A stretch of DNA of 64,000 bases from Leucaena leucocephala (lineage: Eukaryota; Streptophyta; Magnoliopsida; Fabales; Fabaceae): contig CM073549.1 of NCBI GenBank assembly GCA_037074615.1, forward strand, positions 6,081,001 through 6,145,000, given 5' to 3'. A program made the translations under genes and the position numbers. The notes under the pieces are model-generated. The model was given only the letters and a program-made list of their open reading frames with translations. It had not been told where the DNA came from and searched no databases. Each line of letters begins with the position of its first letter. Within the stretch, counting starts at the first letter, position 1. Shown in pieces: positions 10,901 to 22,767 of the stretch.

Positions 10901-13822
10901 AGACCATTCATACTTTATTACAAAATAAATGAAGACAATTTCAACAGATCCAAATACATCAAGAAGCTTCAATTAGTCAACTAGTATCTTGAATTGAAAG
11001 CCATGGTTGTTTATCCCAAATATCATACATTTCTTTAATTAAGAACAAAGGGCAAGCAATATAAATTATGACATTACCCATGGTTTAGTTTCTCTAAGGA
11101 TAAATGCTAGTCTTTATATGCTGTTTTAACATAAAGACAAAAACCCTCCATTCTAAAATGCTTCATGATTAAATGCAAAGGATATTCTCTATAAATTTAA
11201 TTCACACATAATTCATATACACTGCTGAAATCGCCATTATAACACTAAAATAGAATTATAATGCCAGTTAGTAAATTGAAACATTCAAATTCATAGTTCC
11301 TTCTCATGATTGTTACGTAAATCTTGCAGCTACAATAAGTTTGCTGACTTACAAATTCATCTTTCAGGTTTCATCTTCTAAGTTCTAAATGATTTGTATA
11401 GAACTTACAAATGCAAAAGTCTCCCATTATAAGATGAGCGACTACAAAGGGAAAAATTGATAGCGAGTATTCATGACTACAAATCACTCATCTGCATGTA
11501 TAGTAATTTCACTAAGAAAGCAACAGAGACCTTAATGTCATGTCTTCTTAATGTGACCTCATTCTTTATTATTTCTCTTCATTTTCATCATCAGTCTTAG
11601 AACTGTTGATTATAGGAGGGAGGGAAAGATCACAGTAATGCTTACCCAGCAAGTGCAGCTGGATCCCATGAAGAAGGCACTTCCTTAATCACTTTTTCAG
11701 AAAGAGTCATGTGAGTTCTGTCTAACTCAATGTTATACAATGTTATAAACCAGCCATCAAAAGCAAGTGCCTTTGTGGAAGATGCATCCTTTGACCAGCA
11801 GTGTTTCATGTCAAACATGGCGTTGAAATGGCCAGATGGTATTTTTCCCAGCAAAGAAAGGTCATGATTGAATTGATTAGACATCTGCAATTTATTAGAT
11901 ATAGTGAAATTGTAAGCCCCAATTGATGCATTTTGCTTTCGTCAAATCCACTAACAGTTTCCCAATAATGATAATACAAAAAAATACCAATTACTAACGT
12001 TAATTTTGTTCTGGCACTGGCAGCTCCTTATTTAGTAACTTAATAATTCAATAACTCAATCTGTCTTGTACTCAAAATTGAAGCCCTTCAAAAATATCCT
12101 TTTATTAATATTAAATAATTTCTTCTGATTTCTCAGATCTCAGTATTAATAATGCTTCAAATCCAACTTCCACACAAAGAAGCATGGGTATCAGATGACA
12201 CAATACGAGAATATCACAATGTTTTAAATTTTAACATTCAAATATGAGACGCATATGTACGTACATATTCAACGAATTAACACATGAAACAATGAAGAGT
12301 ATAAAAGAAAATTGAGTTTTCAATAAGCATTTTAAACCTGTATTAAATATGTTCATGATGAAGTACTCCGATCCTAAATATAGAATCTTTCTCTTAATTG
12401 ATGCAATATTAATTAGTCATTACCGATTACGCACTTATTTAATTCATGTAAAAGTGGGTGAGAAAATAGTAACTACGCCTTTTTTAAAAATAAAATAGAA
12501 TAAAGGTGGATTTGCAAAAAGAATATGATTTTTTAAGAGATTGAAGTTGTAAACTACTTTTAATTTTGTTAAGCCACGAGATTCTGTTAGAAGGTAGAAT
12601 TAATAAAGTGATTAGTGTTAATCACTTGTATCTAGATAACTCTAGAATTCTATATAAAGGGCTCTAGCCCTTAGTTGATTAGTGTGAGATTGTGTAATCC
12701 TCACCATAGTGAGGGAGAGGTAACTTTGGTCTCCCCTAAAAGTCCCCAAGTGGGGTTAGTTTATCTCCCTTAAGTGAGGGTAGATTAGTGAGAAAACCCA
12801 TGTGGGTTATCATAGTTGTGTTCTTGAATAATACATAGAATTTTTCATATCTCTTCTCATTATTTCATTCTAATAAAGTTTACATGGTATCAGAGCAGGT
12901 TCACGGTGAACAATCCCAAGTTATTTTTCCCTCTATCTGTAGCCTGTATGCTTCCGTGCCAACCAGAAGGTTTTTTTTGGCATTTCGTCCTTTTCCACAA
13001 GCAACGAAGTCAGTAGCTCCATTTCTGTTTCTTGAATACCTGAGGACCCATTCTTGCATACCATTCTCGATCTTTCTGAATCTTTCCTTCGGTGTCTTCT
13101 GCGTAGCCCAGATCTTCTTTACCTTCATTAATGGCACCATGTTCTTGAATGGATTCTTGATTTCCAGATCCATCCATCTCAAAAATTTTCTTCGTTTCTA
13201 TCATCTTCTTTGTGGAAGCTGTTCAAATTTTCGATGCTTGGTTGATTCTCTTTAGAAACTGCATAATCTTCATTCTGATGACCGTGAGTAGGATGAAGAA
13301 TTCTGGTATTGTCACTGAGATCATCAGGTTCTTGAATGATGGATTTATCATCACCAGATGCATCACTCTCCCACTATTGGGACTTCGAGGATAATCATCT
13401 GATAGTGGCGGCACGTTCTTCACTTTCCGATGGAATTGGCTTGCAAGAACGCTGGAGTTATGACTGCCATGAAAGAATCATATGGGCATCGATCAAAGAA
13501 TCAGGAATGCTCAAAACATTCAGAGAATTTCAATACCAATGTGTCTCGTCGCAGCCCTGGTTCAAAAAAAAAAACAAAAACTTAAATTCCCCAGTCAGTT
13601 CCAAGTCTGCGAAGTCTTTGAAATCGGCGTCGATGAATCCTAATTCAGGTGTCTGTCTACCTCAGAACAAGATCCGTCAGAGGAAGTTCGTGACAGCAAA
13701 GAACAAACCGAAGAAAGAAGATGACGTTGTTTCCAACTCGACAGGGACGTGCAAGTGCAAAGACAAAAATAAAAAGAAGTGTCTCTATGTGGCCTACGAG
13801 AATTTGAGGGCGTCCCAGGAGG

Positions 13823-13853
<31 letters not shown>

Positions 13854-15513
13854 CAGGTAGATGAGCAAAATCAATCTAAGGCCTGTGACGAATCAGAAAT
13901 TTTGACAACGATACGATACCATCCAATTGATGAAGATGGCTTGACGATCAATGACACAGAGTCACCTGATCAAGTAAGCAGTCCGACAATGAAACGTCAG
14001 AGGGACAAATTGATGGAAGAAGCAAGAAGGAGTGTCCCAGAAGAAGCTAACTCTTGCTCAAGACTTGTGACTCTGTTGAGAGTGGCACTCAGAAGTTCTT
14101 CCTTCTCTTTTGGCATGGAAGGTATTTTTAAGTTGAGAACAGTCACCTTCTCTTCTAGTTCTGCTACGCGTTTAATCAAGGCCATGTGGTCCTTAATGGA
14201 GATGCTTGGAACTTCCCTTATTTTGCTCTCACACTGCACTGAGCAATCATTGCAAGCTGCTTCTATGAGTATTCTGGTTATGTTGCTTGTGAGTCGGATC
14301 ATTGTTATAATTCCCATCAATAAGGCCATGATCCCACTCATCAACGGATTCTTAACTACTACAGAAGTCTTGTAAGCTTCGTCACTGAAACTATCTTTAG
14401 AGATTACAAATTTATCATTTTGTGATGGAAAGCGGTGCAAGCAACAATAATTGTAATGAGAGCTGTACCATCACCATATCCAAGTGCAGTTCATGGTTCA
14501 GTCAATTTCACAATGCATCGAATCCTTGGATGGCAAGATATGTCTATGGCTTGATGTTTCTAGTCGCAAATCTGTTGGCTATTATGCTCGTGGAGCTATG
14601 ACAGAAAAGAAGAGGTTACTGCATTGAGCTAAGCTTGATTAATGATAGCTTAATTCATCATGGAAGTTGTTGCTTAAGTATTCATTGAAGAGAGAGTTTT
14701 GAAGAAATTTTCATATTGTATTTTGTAAAATAAAAATAGTTTGGTTTAATTCACCTTACTCCCTTGTGAGTTGTGTTGGCAAGTTGAACACCTAGAGTTA
14801 AGGGGTATCAACTTGAGCGGGGGTGTTAGAAGGTAGAATTAATAAAGTGATTAGTGTTAATCACTTGTATCTAGATAACTCTAGAATTCTATATAAAGGG
14901 CTCTAGCCCTTAGTTGATTAGTGTGAGATTGTGTAATCCTCACCATAGTGAGGGAGAGGTAACTTTGGTCTCCCCTAAAAGTCCCCAAGTGGGGTTAGTT
15001 TATCTCCCTTAAGTGAGGGTAGATTAGTGAGAAAACCCATGTGGGTTATCATAGTTGTGTTCTTGAATAATACATAGAATTTTTCATATCTCTTCTCATT
15101 ATTTCATTCTAATAAAGTTTACAGATTCGGTGAAAAGGGTTAAACGTGTTAGAACTAAAATAGAGAGAGACTTTAGCATTATTGGGGAGCAGAGCACTAC
15201 AGTGAACTACAGTGAATTGAAACACAGCCAATATGTGAAAATTAAGAATCCTAATCACCTGATTAAACGTCAGCACATCGGAGCGAAACCTGGTACGCTC
15301 CCCTTTGTCGCACTTGATGGAGGAGGGAACGTCGGAAACGACAACACCACCAGGGAAAACGGCGTCGCTCGTTTGCTTCTGATCAATCTCGATCAACCTC
15401 TCGCTCTTGCAATAAGAGAATCGTATATCTTTGCAGAAATTGTATCCACGCCCAATTACAGAGATGGCTCTCTCCGCCGCCGATTGGGGATCCAAGTCCG
15501 CCAAACTGCCCAT
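7982..15513 (-). CDS. MACPF-domain protein A (CAD1/NSL1 family), seven exons
   Basis: Exons on the minus strand: 15513-15259, 11884-11646, 10853-10658, 9956-9873, 9774-9591, 9174-9002, 8659-7982. All have GT-AG borders, phases agree and the sum is 1809 nt (602 aa plus stop), the normal size for plant MACPF proteins. The MACPF signature is in exon 3: FIEKYGTHIVVGVKMGG, about residues 166-182. Later family marks are LPRQWAPVYGDLPLG, GPKLYVNT, VTGVRLYLEGKKSNQLAIHL and PGYWVVTGARLC. Arabidopsis CAD1 and NSL1 of this family restrain salicylate-dependent cell death; that role here is inference. The start MGSLADLDPQSAAERA aligns with the paralogue at 53854. Intron 1 (3.4 kb) contains a 2.5-kb LTR element in opposite orientation. 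The coding sequence appears undamaged. Confidence 0.88.
9494..9616. repeat. Short direct duplication around the exon 5 end of MACPF A
   Basis: A block ACATCTCAGATACAAATT plus CATTGCAT occurs at about 9494-9519 and again at 9589-9614, where it forms the 3' end and donor of exon 5. CATCATAATACAGTTA is also repeated nearby (about 9518 and 9567). It looks like a local duplication of the exon end into intron 5. Confidence 0.6.
13560..14040 (+). pseudogene. Captured fragment of a Lys-rich plant protein inside the LTR element
   Basis: The sense frame has a basic segment NKIRQRKFVTAKNKPKKEDD, then CKCKDKNKKKCLYVAYENLR and ASQEEF running straight into 26 A residues. The frame beyond gives TTIRYHPIDEDGLTIND and MKRQRDKLMEEARRSVPE. 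Composition and continuity suggest a piece of a plant nuclear-type gene whose name I do not know. Antisense at about 13330-13400 reads SPNSGRVMHLV, possibly a further piece of the same gene. This is inferred from coding character only. Confidence 0.4.
13997..14440 (-). pseudogene. Captured antisense fragment of a Sec14-like SFH phosphatidylinositol-transfer gene
   Basis: The minus-strand frame encodes HMALIKRVAELEEKVTVLNL followed by MPKEKEELLSATLNRVTSLE. This is the C-terminal coiled-coil region of plant SFH (Sec14-nodulin type) proteins, where the family reads RLGELEEKV...MPxEKEELLNAAxxRVxALExEL. A hydrophobic stretch (LMSGIMALLMGIITMIRL) lies upstream as in the family. No CRAL-TRIO lipid-binding domain is present. 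The piece is opposite to the retroelement's own sense, so it was not copied as a simple in-line transcript. The SFH assignment is from recollection of the family. Confidence 0.6.
14521..14620 (+). pseudogene. Captured fragment of a SERINC-like membrane protein gene
   Basis: The sense frame reads NPWMARYVYGLMFLVANLLA. After a small indel it continues in another frame as YYARGAMTEKKRL. This order matches the N-terminal membrane region of plant serine-incorporator (SERINC/TMS) proteins, which read NPWMARYxYGLIFLxANLLAW...DYGxGALTEMxRL. The frameshift shows decay or imprecise capture. It lies within the interior of the LTR element, just upstream of the 3' LTR. Confidence 0.55.
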
Positions 15514-16109
15514 AGTACTACCCAATGATGCTCCTTTGAACTCTCCGAAGCTACTACAATAATAACAATACTGCATAGAGCATCACTAGTCTTCTTCTTC
15601 AAGCTTCATGATGGGGTTGTTTAGGGCATTAAAAGCAAGAGGCTTAAGCGACGACCCCATAGAACCAGTCTTCGGTCTGTGGATTTTCGAAAGTCTTCGA
15701 TGGACCAGGCGATTGCCTTTAATTTCTTTTTTTCGGTGGGGGATTTTTTTGTTCATGGGGTTTGTTGCTTCTTCGACGGGCAATTCTGAAACTGACAGGG
15801 TTTGAAACTTTGAATTCAAAGATGGGACCTTCGAAATCGATACAAAGAGAGTGTGAACGATGGGGGAATAATACGGCGCTACTTGGACGACTTGCTATGT
15901 ATCGTACACGTGGCAGCATGGCGTGGAACGATGAGAACCAGTTGAACAAAATGTGTGTTCAAATAATACTGCTCATTTAATTGACTAGTTAACTAATTAA
16001 TCATACATGGACTAAAATATTGATTAATCATCTCCATCCATATCTAGTCAATTTAATTAATAATAATGATATTAATATTAACCAAATTAATGTCTCTCAT
16101 TAACTTTCA
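15514..16109. other. 5' flank of MACPF gene A
   Basis: Probable 5' UTR and promoter of the minus-strand MACPF gene. Short overlapping frames on both strands (15586-15980) show no family resemblance and are not called as genes. Confidence 0.5.
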
Positions 16110-16360
16110 CTCCCTTCGTCCCTATCTATAAGGTCCTATTAACTAAATCAAGTTATTAAATAAAAAAATTAAAATTAATTAAAAATAATAAAATTTTAGT
16201 AAACATATTTAATTCTTTAAGTATAAAAGAATATATCTGAAAAATTAATGAAGGATAAAATGAATAAAAAAATTATTATTCAGACGAAGCTAAAGAGGAT
16301 ATTATAAAATAGGATGAAATATTTAAAAAAAAAAAGATTTTATAAATAGGACGAATGGAG
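16110..16360. mobile_element. Stowaway-type MITE
   Basis: The left end is CTCCCTTCGTCCCTATCTAT; the right end, as reverse complement, is CTCCATTCGTCCTATTTAT. These are the plant Stowaway (Tc1/mariner-class) termini. The right flank is TA as expected; the left flank is CA, one change from TA. The core is AT-rich and non-coding. Confidence 0.75.
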
Positions 16361-16750
16361 TATATTTTTTGGGAGTATTTTTAAAATAAATACATTAATT
16401 ACTTTCAACGTTATGTAAAAACTTTAGGATAAATACAAATCCTTAATCCATGTAAAAGGTAAGAAAGGCAATATATATTAGGTTAAATTGTACAAAATCT
16501 CCTCAACTTAGAACCATATGTTCAAATAACATCATTAATATCTAAAACTTATTAACAAACTCCCTAAAATTTTAAGTCCATACATGCTGATAACCCCAAA
16601 ATCTACTATATCCATTTATCAAATCTTTTATTTTTTTTAATTAAATAGATAAACATTAACGATTTAAAATTAATAAGCGCGATTGAAATCATAACCTCTT
16701 ACCATACAAAACTCTTAAGAAAATGGAGATTTAATTAATTCTTATAATTA
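16361..16750. other. AT-rich spacer
   Basis: No coding frame or repeat with definable ends was recognised between the Stowaway element and the next SINE. Confidence 0.45.
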
Positions 16751-16936
16751 TTTTTTTATTGCCCACCCGATTTACCGGAGTTTTTCCCCGACTACATCCG
16801 GATCCGACCCGCGTCGCGCACCTGACTATGGTAGGTGAGTCTCATAACGGGATTTTTTTGCGTACGCCAAGGCTCGAACTCGAGACCTCGTTGAAGCGAT
16901 ACCGAACAGTTTACCACTCGGACCAATCCCCGATAG
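16751..16936 (-). mobile_element. tRNA-derived SINE
   Basis: Same family as 18524-18710, reversed: T run at left, GCCCACCCGATTTACCGG, then box B-like CTCGAACTCGAGACC, then CACTCGGACCAATCCCC (box A-like on minus). It is flanked by an imperfect direct repeat TTCTTATAATTA / TTCTTATAACTA (16739-16750 and 16937-16948). Confidence 0.87.
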
Positions 16937-18523
16937 TTCTTATAACTAATTGATGATGAGAACATTAAGCATTATAAAATTTCTTTATTGTGAAAATGAC
17001 TTTCAGAAAAGTCCAACATGCCAAATGAAAAGTCCAAATGCAAAACTGCTATTGATTAATAGAACAAAGCGTTATAAAATTGCAACTTACGATGGCAGAT
17101 TACGAAGCTGGTTTATCTTAGAGCCATTATTATTGCTAGCTGGAATATATTTTACTTCAAATTCTTAAACATTTTTTTATTATAAAAAGTTCTTGTAAAT
17201 TTATCACCATCAACAATAATTTTCTCATGCTATTAAAACTCATTCTGAATAGGCCGATCAGATAGTTCCCTGACCAATCTAGTCGAGTGGATCAATGGGT
17301 TGAATTTTGGTTGAGCTAAAAATAATTAGTTTTGAGTTTAAAAAAATAATAATCTATCATATTTATACTTTAGTAACTCATTTTGTTAGATTATATGTGT
17401 GCAAAATCGATAATATTCATACGTTAGATTTATATCGATTGCCCCTCAATTCTACAAGGGGTATATATATTATATTATTATCTGACTGAGTTAAATTTAA
17501 GTATTATTAGACCTAATCAGAGGTAATTCTATTAAAAGTATTTTTTATATACATACAAACTTAAATTTAAAATCTCATATTTAAATAGTTAAAATTTCTA
17601 TCACTAATACTAATAGCCGTTAGTTATTGGTTAAGAAAAGTTATATATAATCACTATATAATTTATTACAATTGATGCATAAATTATCCAAGCAATTGAC
17701 GGAGTGGAAATTCAATAAAATTTAAAAAAATTTGAGCATATATATTAATAAATACAAGGTAATATGATAACTCGGTGAAAAAAAGTATATGGCCTAAACC
17801 CATCATATTTGAATGGAGTTTTACGCTCAAATTTGGTGTAATATAGTTGCTTATAAGTGTTTAAATTGACTCTATAATTAAAAAAAGAAGTCATATTTCT
17901 TATACTATTAAAGTTCTCTGGAATCACAAATTCATTTTTTTAAATATTACTATAATTCGAGTCAACGGGCATCCAATAAAAGCAACCGTCACAAACTTAG
18001 TTCTATCATCTAAACGTAGTTTCAAAGCTTAGTTCATTTATTCTTCACTTTCTCCCTCTTAACTTCCAGAGTTTTCAACACCATCTTCCTCCCCAAAGAC
18101 GCTTCAGACCAAAAAAATATTGATAAGACGATGGTGTTCAGAGCAGAAGACTTACCTCAATCTAGATTCAAGCTTTCATGTAGGTGATCCTCCCCCTCCC
18201 CCTCCTTCGCCCTTCGTCCTCTATACTCCTTCTTGCTCTCTTCGCTTCTCCTCTCTCTCTCTCTCTCTGTCTGTGTTTTCTGCTGGGCCTGGGGGTCGAA
18301 AATGAAGAATTTAGGGCGTGGCTGCAACATTTTGGGCTTTGTTTTATGGCATTCTATTGGGTCAATATCCTTGGGTCCCACATGAAAGGTTATCCAATAA
18401 GCTTTATCTTATGTGATCTTGTCTGATAGCACGCTTTAGGCTTTCTAATTTTGGGTTAAGGTGTGACCCAATTCTATTTTTGGGCTTGGGTAGTGCGATT
18501 ACAATTTAACTCCAACTTTAGTA
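16937..18523. other. AT-rich spacer with CT microsatellite
   Basis: Mostly A/T-rich and non-coding. At 18130 an ATG opens a 17-codon frame (MVFRAEDLPQSRFKLSCR) ending near a possible donor; with no downstream exon it is not called. A CT-rich tract occupies about 18215-18275. Confidence 0.45.
18244..18272. repeat. (CT)n microsatellite
   Basis: An uninterrupted run of CT dinucleotides followed by GTCTGTGT, within a longer pyrimidine-rich tract. Confidence 0.85.
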
Positions 18524-18710
18524 TCAACGGGGTTGGTCCGAGTGGTAAGCGGCTCGGTATCGCTTAAGTAAGGTCTCGAGTTTGAGCCTTGGCGAATGCA
18601 AAAAATCCCCGTTGGGAGACTCACCCACCATAGCCAGGTGCGCGATGCGGGTCGGATCCGGATGTAGTCGGGGCAAAGCTCCGGTGAACCGGGTGGGCAA
18701 CAAAAAAAAA
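18524..18710 (+). mobile_element. tRNA-derived SINE, best-preserved copy
   Basis: 187 bp: GGGGTTGGTCCGAGTGGTAA (box A-like), GGTCTCGAGTTTGAGCC (box B-like), a tRNA-unrelated body ending CCGGTGAACCGGGTGGGCAA, and an A tail. A perfect 16-bp target duplication AACTCCAACTTTAGTA lies at 18508-18523 and 18711-18726. It serves as the reference copy of the family in this window. Confidence 0.93.
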
Positions 18711-18768
18711 AACTCCAACTTTAGTACTACTTAATTACTAAATAAACTTTAGAAATTAATCTTTAATA

Positions 18769-19314
18769 CTCCTCCAGTCTTTAATATATAAAATTAGAGA
18801 GTTAATCTTATTTTTAAATATAAAATATATTTTTTATATTTATCTATTTTTCCTCATTTTATCCTTATTGATATCTCTCAATAACAATTAAGAGAGGAAA
18901 AAAAAGAATTAAGGAAGAATGATTATGATATTTTAGAAAAAACATACAACATTAACTAATTCAATTAACTTTCTTAATATAAAACATGCGATATGGTTCA
19001 GCAGTCTAGCATGATAGTACGTTATGATAAGTCATAGTTTATCATACATGAGTCTATCCGTGCGAAAATAAACCTTAAGACCCGATAGCATGAAGCAAGT
19101 GGAATATCACACGCAATAGTATATTTGATTATATTAAGGGCAAGAAGAGTATAATTAACTAATTTATTTTATTTTTTAATATAATTAAATTAGTTAAATA
19201 AATCTTATACTAACTATTTGAGAAATATAATTAACTAATTCATTTTATGTTTTTTAATATACTCAAATTAAACAAATAACTATTATATAATGTATTATTA
19301 AAGACTCGAGGGAG
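18769..19314. mobile_element. Stowaway-like element (long)
   Basis: The left end CTCCTCCAGTCTTTAATA follows TA. The right end, as reverse complement, is CTCCCTCGAGTCTTTAATA, followed by CA. The terminal similarity over about 20 bp with Stowaway-like CTCC starts suggests one element of about 546 bp, although an internal composite is possible. Confidence 0.5.
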
Positions 19315-19935
19315 CATATTGCGTTACCTCGATATACTTTGCTTCGCTGTTGGTTATAGCAACAATGAATCAAAGCATATAAGCAAAAGATGTTAAAGCA
19401 ACATCTTTACTAAAAGATTACTTATGCTTTTATGCTTTGCTTCACTACTCTTAGTTTTATATATAAAAATATTTTTTTTATAAAATATATTTTATTTAAA
19501 ATTTATTTTCTAAAAACTAATTCAAACACACTTTCATACATCAGCCAAGACATAAAGATGTGCTTAATGTCAGTTGGGCCAAATGGCTCAAACTCAAAAT
19601 AAATCTAACCCAAATTAATTTAAAACAATGAGAATAATTTTAAATAATGAGGTCACAAGTGGAATTATGAGTATAAAATATAAAAATAATTAAATGAAAT
19701 CATGCTTTACATAAACTTTGACCAAGGGAACTCCTTTCAATTTTGTGTAAAAGCAGAGAAGGCGAGACACCTATCATGCATATATAGCAAAACGTAAAAC
19801 TAATGTGACTAGCCCAACAAGCTAGTCAAACATTGCTCTTCGCCAACCTGAAACATTATTCCTTGCATTTTTATCTTTCTCCTTCTCAATCTCGTCCATT
19901 CTTCATCTCTTCCGTGCACCCAAACCAAATTAACA

Positions 19936-22714
19936 ATGACAGATTTTATTACTCCAGTAATCGAAATCCTAACACGTCTGAGTGGTTACTGCTCCAAATG
20001 GGCTGATTCAATACGCCAGTTAGGAGGCAATCTCAACTCTTTGAGAGATGCTTCAGATCAACTCAAGGATAGGTATGTTGATGTCAAGATGAAGGTTGAA
20101 ACGGCAGAGCAGAATCCAGACCGAGACCTGATGGTTTTGAATGAGGTAAGGGGTTGGATAAGCAGAGTAGAAGTCCTCCAAAAAGAAGTGCAGGCCACTT
20201 TGCAGAAAGGTGATCAAGAAATACAAGCCAAGTGTTTTGGAGGTCGCTGTCCCAAGAACTTCCGAACTAGCTACAAGCTCCATAAGGTGGTCACCCAGAA
20301 GTTGAGTGATGTTAACGATCTCATAAGCAAAGGGCATTTTGATGTTGTAGCAGAAAAGTTTGCTCGGGATCTATTCGATGAACTTCCTCTGGATAAAGCT
20401 GTGGGGGTAGAGTCAACATTTGAGGAGCTATGTTCATGCTTTCAGAACAATCAGGCAGGTATCATTGGCTTGTATGGAATGGGAGGGGTAGGCAAAACAA
20501 CTCTACTTAAGAAATTCAACAATGATTTTCTCTCAAAAATAGAAGGCTATGTAGTCATCTGGGTTGTGGCTTCTAAAGATGTAAATCCAGGAAAAATTCA
20601 AGATGCCATTAGAAATAAATTGCGCATCCAGGATGATACTTGGAATAATAAGCCAGTGGATGACAGAGCTCTTTTATTATACAATACCTTACGGAAGAAG
20701 AAATTTGTGTTGTTATTAGATGATGTGTGGGAAAGAATTGATCTGGTGAAATTGGGGGTTCCTTCCCCTAATAAACATGAATGCAAGATAATATTCACAA
20801 CTCGGTCGGAAGAGGTATGCAGCCTAATGGAAGCATATAGACGCATAAAAGTAAATTTCCTCACAACAGATAAAGCATTTGAGTTGTTCAAGGAGAAAGT
20901 GGGTGAAACTATTCTTCAAGACACTCGTATATTGCCTCTTGCAAGGCAGGTGGCGGATGAGTGTCAAGGTTTGCCACTTGCTCTTTGTACTATTGGACGT
21001 GCCATGGCTAATAAGGCGACGTCCAATGAATGGCAGCGTGCTGTAGAAAATCTGAGGAGGCGTCCCTCAGAGATCCAAGGTGTGGTTGAAGAAGTCTATT
21101 ACTTGATCAAATTTAGTTATGATAGATTGTCAGATCCTTACAAGTTACAAATCATGCTTTTTGTATTGTGCTCTATTTCCGGATGACTATAACATTCCAA
21201 AAGAAGAGATTATTTTGCTCTGGATAGCAGAAGGTTTTTTGGCTGAATTTGATTATGATATCTACGAGGCACGTAGGCAAGGAGAAGAAATAATTTCAAA
21301 TCTGAAGTACGCTTGTTTATTGGAAAATGGTGAGGATGAAAACACAATTAAGATGCATGATGTGGTTAGAGATATGGCTCTCTGGGTAGCTTGTGATCAT
21401 AGGAAAAAGACAAGATTCTTTGTTACAGATTGTTCGGATAGTAGTGGCCTTGAAGTATACAACCATGCAAAGTGGAAAGAGGTAGAGAGGCTATCAATAT
21501 GTGGCAAGGGTGGAATGCCAAGGAACTTGTCACAAAAACGTCATTGTCCTAATCTCATCACTCTGCTTATCAGGGGAACTTCAATACAAGTGTTTCCAAC
21601 TGAGGTATTTGTCCTTCCAAGTACTATTAGAGTGCTAGACTTGTTACTTAATTATGGAATAAGAAATCTACCGTCAACAGTAGGGGACTTTGTAAACCTA
21701 GAATACATGAACCTAGAACATACTGGTATTGAAAAATTGCCAGAGGAGTTGAAGAATTTGAAGAAGTTGAGATTCTTGTTGCTGGACGGAATAGAACTCC
21801 TTTATATCCCAAAGGGAGTTATATCCAGTTTGTTATCTCTTCAAGCTTTTAGTATAGTAAGTAATCGGCGTACAATTGTAGGGATTGATGAAAATGTGTT
21901 GTTGAATGAGCTAGAAGGCCTAGATCATCTTCAAGATGTACGCATTGCTCTCTTTGAATCATCATCTGTTGAAAAACTACTGAAGTCATCAAAATTGCAA
22001 AGGTGCATGTGTGAGCTATTTGTTGAAGTAAGCTCACGTATCCCTCATGACTTGTTGTCATCACTTGGAAAAATGGAGCATCTTCAGACTTTAAAAGTTA
22101 TGGATATACAATTAGAGCATTTTGAATATGCAGATATTCCGAGGAGCTCATTTTGGGGACATGAACATATAATCATCCTTCGCAAGTTGATTCTCTTGGG
22201 GTGTAACAATATACTTGACTTGAATTGGCTTGTACATGCTCCAAAACTTGAAGTTCTTGAATTAGCCTATTGTCATTCATTGGTTGAAGTTGTGAGTGAC
22301 AATTTTGGGACTACTGACGTTGAGATAGTGAAAAGTAATCTTTTTTGCAGTCTCACCTATCTTCGTTTACAATCTCTGAGTAACTTAAGGAGCATTTGTA
22401 GAATGGCATTACAGTTTCCTTGTTTGAAGGAGATTCTTGTAATAGAGTGCCCCAATTTGAAGAAGCTCCCATTCAATTCTCAAAGTGAATTAAAAAATCT
22501 TCGACGCTTTACCGCAGATCATGAGTGTTTGGATGAATTGCATTGGGAAGACGAAGCTACCAAACATGTTCTTTCATCAAAATTTGAACAGGTATTTCCT
22601 TTCTGTCTCGGAGTGCCCCAATTTGAAGAAGTTACCATTCAATTCTCAAAGTGCATTAAAAAATCTTCGACGCTTTACCGCAGAGCTCGAGTGTTTGGAT
22701 GCATTACACTGTGA
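19936..22714 (+). pseudogene. NLR1: CC-NB-LRR gene broken by a 7-bp duplication
   Basis: RPS5/RPS2-type CC-NLR. The first 416 codons give the CC region (MTDFITPVIEILTRLSGYCS), P-loop GMGGVGKTT, kinase-2 FVLLLDDVW, RNBS-B KIIFTTR and GLPL motif CQGLPLAL. The frame then breaks. At 21138-21151 TTACAAG is followed by TTACAAA, a tandem copy absent from NLR2, shifting the frame just before the CFLYCALFP motif. The second frame (to 22714) carries YCALFPDDYNIP, MHDVVRDMALWV and the LRRs. The LRR end is also duplicated (22445-22610 and 22611 onward, 166-bp period), with the second copy out of frame. Unless a frameshift is tolerated, the product would be a truncated CC-NB protein. A candidate miR482/2118-type site lies at the P-loop (20476-20497). 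Confidence 0.88.
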
Positions 22715-22765
22715 AGACGAAGCTACAAAGCATCTTCTTTCATCAAAATTTGAACAGGTATTTCC
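22445..22765 (+). repeat. 166-bp tandem duplication of the NLR1 LRR end
   Basis: GAGTGCCCCAATTTGAAGAA starts at 22445 and again at 22611. Both copies run through AAATTTGAACAGGTATTTCC. The period of 166 is not a multiple of three, so the second copy is read in a different frame. Confidence 0.85.
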
Positions 22766-22767
22766 TT

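Larger units (their letters stand above)
12585..15123 (+). mobile_element. Non-autonomous LTR retrotransposon with captured host sequence
   Basis: Two 300-bp direct LTRs, 12585-12884 and 14824-15123, start TGTTAGAAGG and end AAAGTTTACA. By eye they are identical. The primer-binding site TGGTATCAGAGC (initiator-Met tRNA type) abuts the left LTR at 12885. A purine tract (TTGAGCGGGGG) precedes the right LTR. A 5-bp target duplication GATTC is at 12580-12584 and 15124-15128. The LTR contains a TATATAAAGGG promoter-like motif. The 1.94-kb interior has no gag, protease, integrase or RT. It holds fragments resembling host genes in both orientations, and a 26-A run at 13828-13853. It lies in intron 1 of MACPF A, in opposite transcriptional sense. 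Confidence 0.93.

Noticed and set aside
15586..15980. Overlapping frames on both strands upstream of MACPF A
   Set aside because: No family resemblance; the position fits the 5' UTR/promoter of the minus-strand MACPF gene.
18130..18183. Possible first exon MVFRAEDLPQSRFKLSC
   Set aside because: Plausible ATG context but no downstream exon or recognisable product.
21138..21186. Intron in NLR1 instead of a frameshift
   Set aside because: Only 7 bp are extra relative to NLR2; this is far too short for an intron and is a clear tandem copy.
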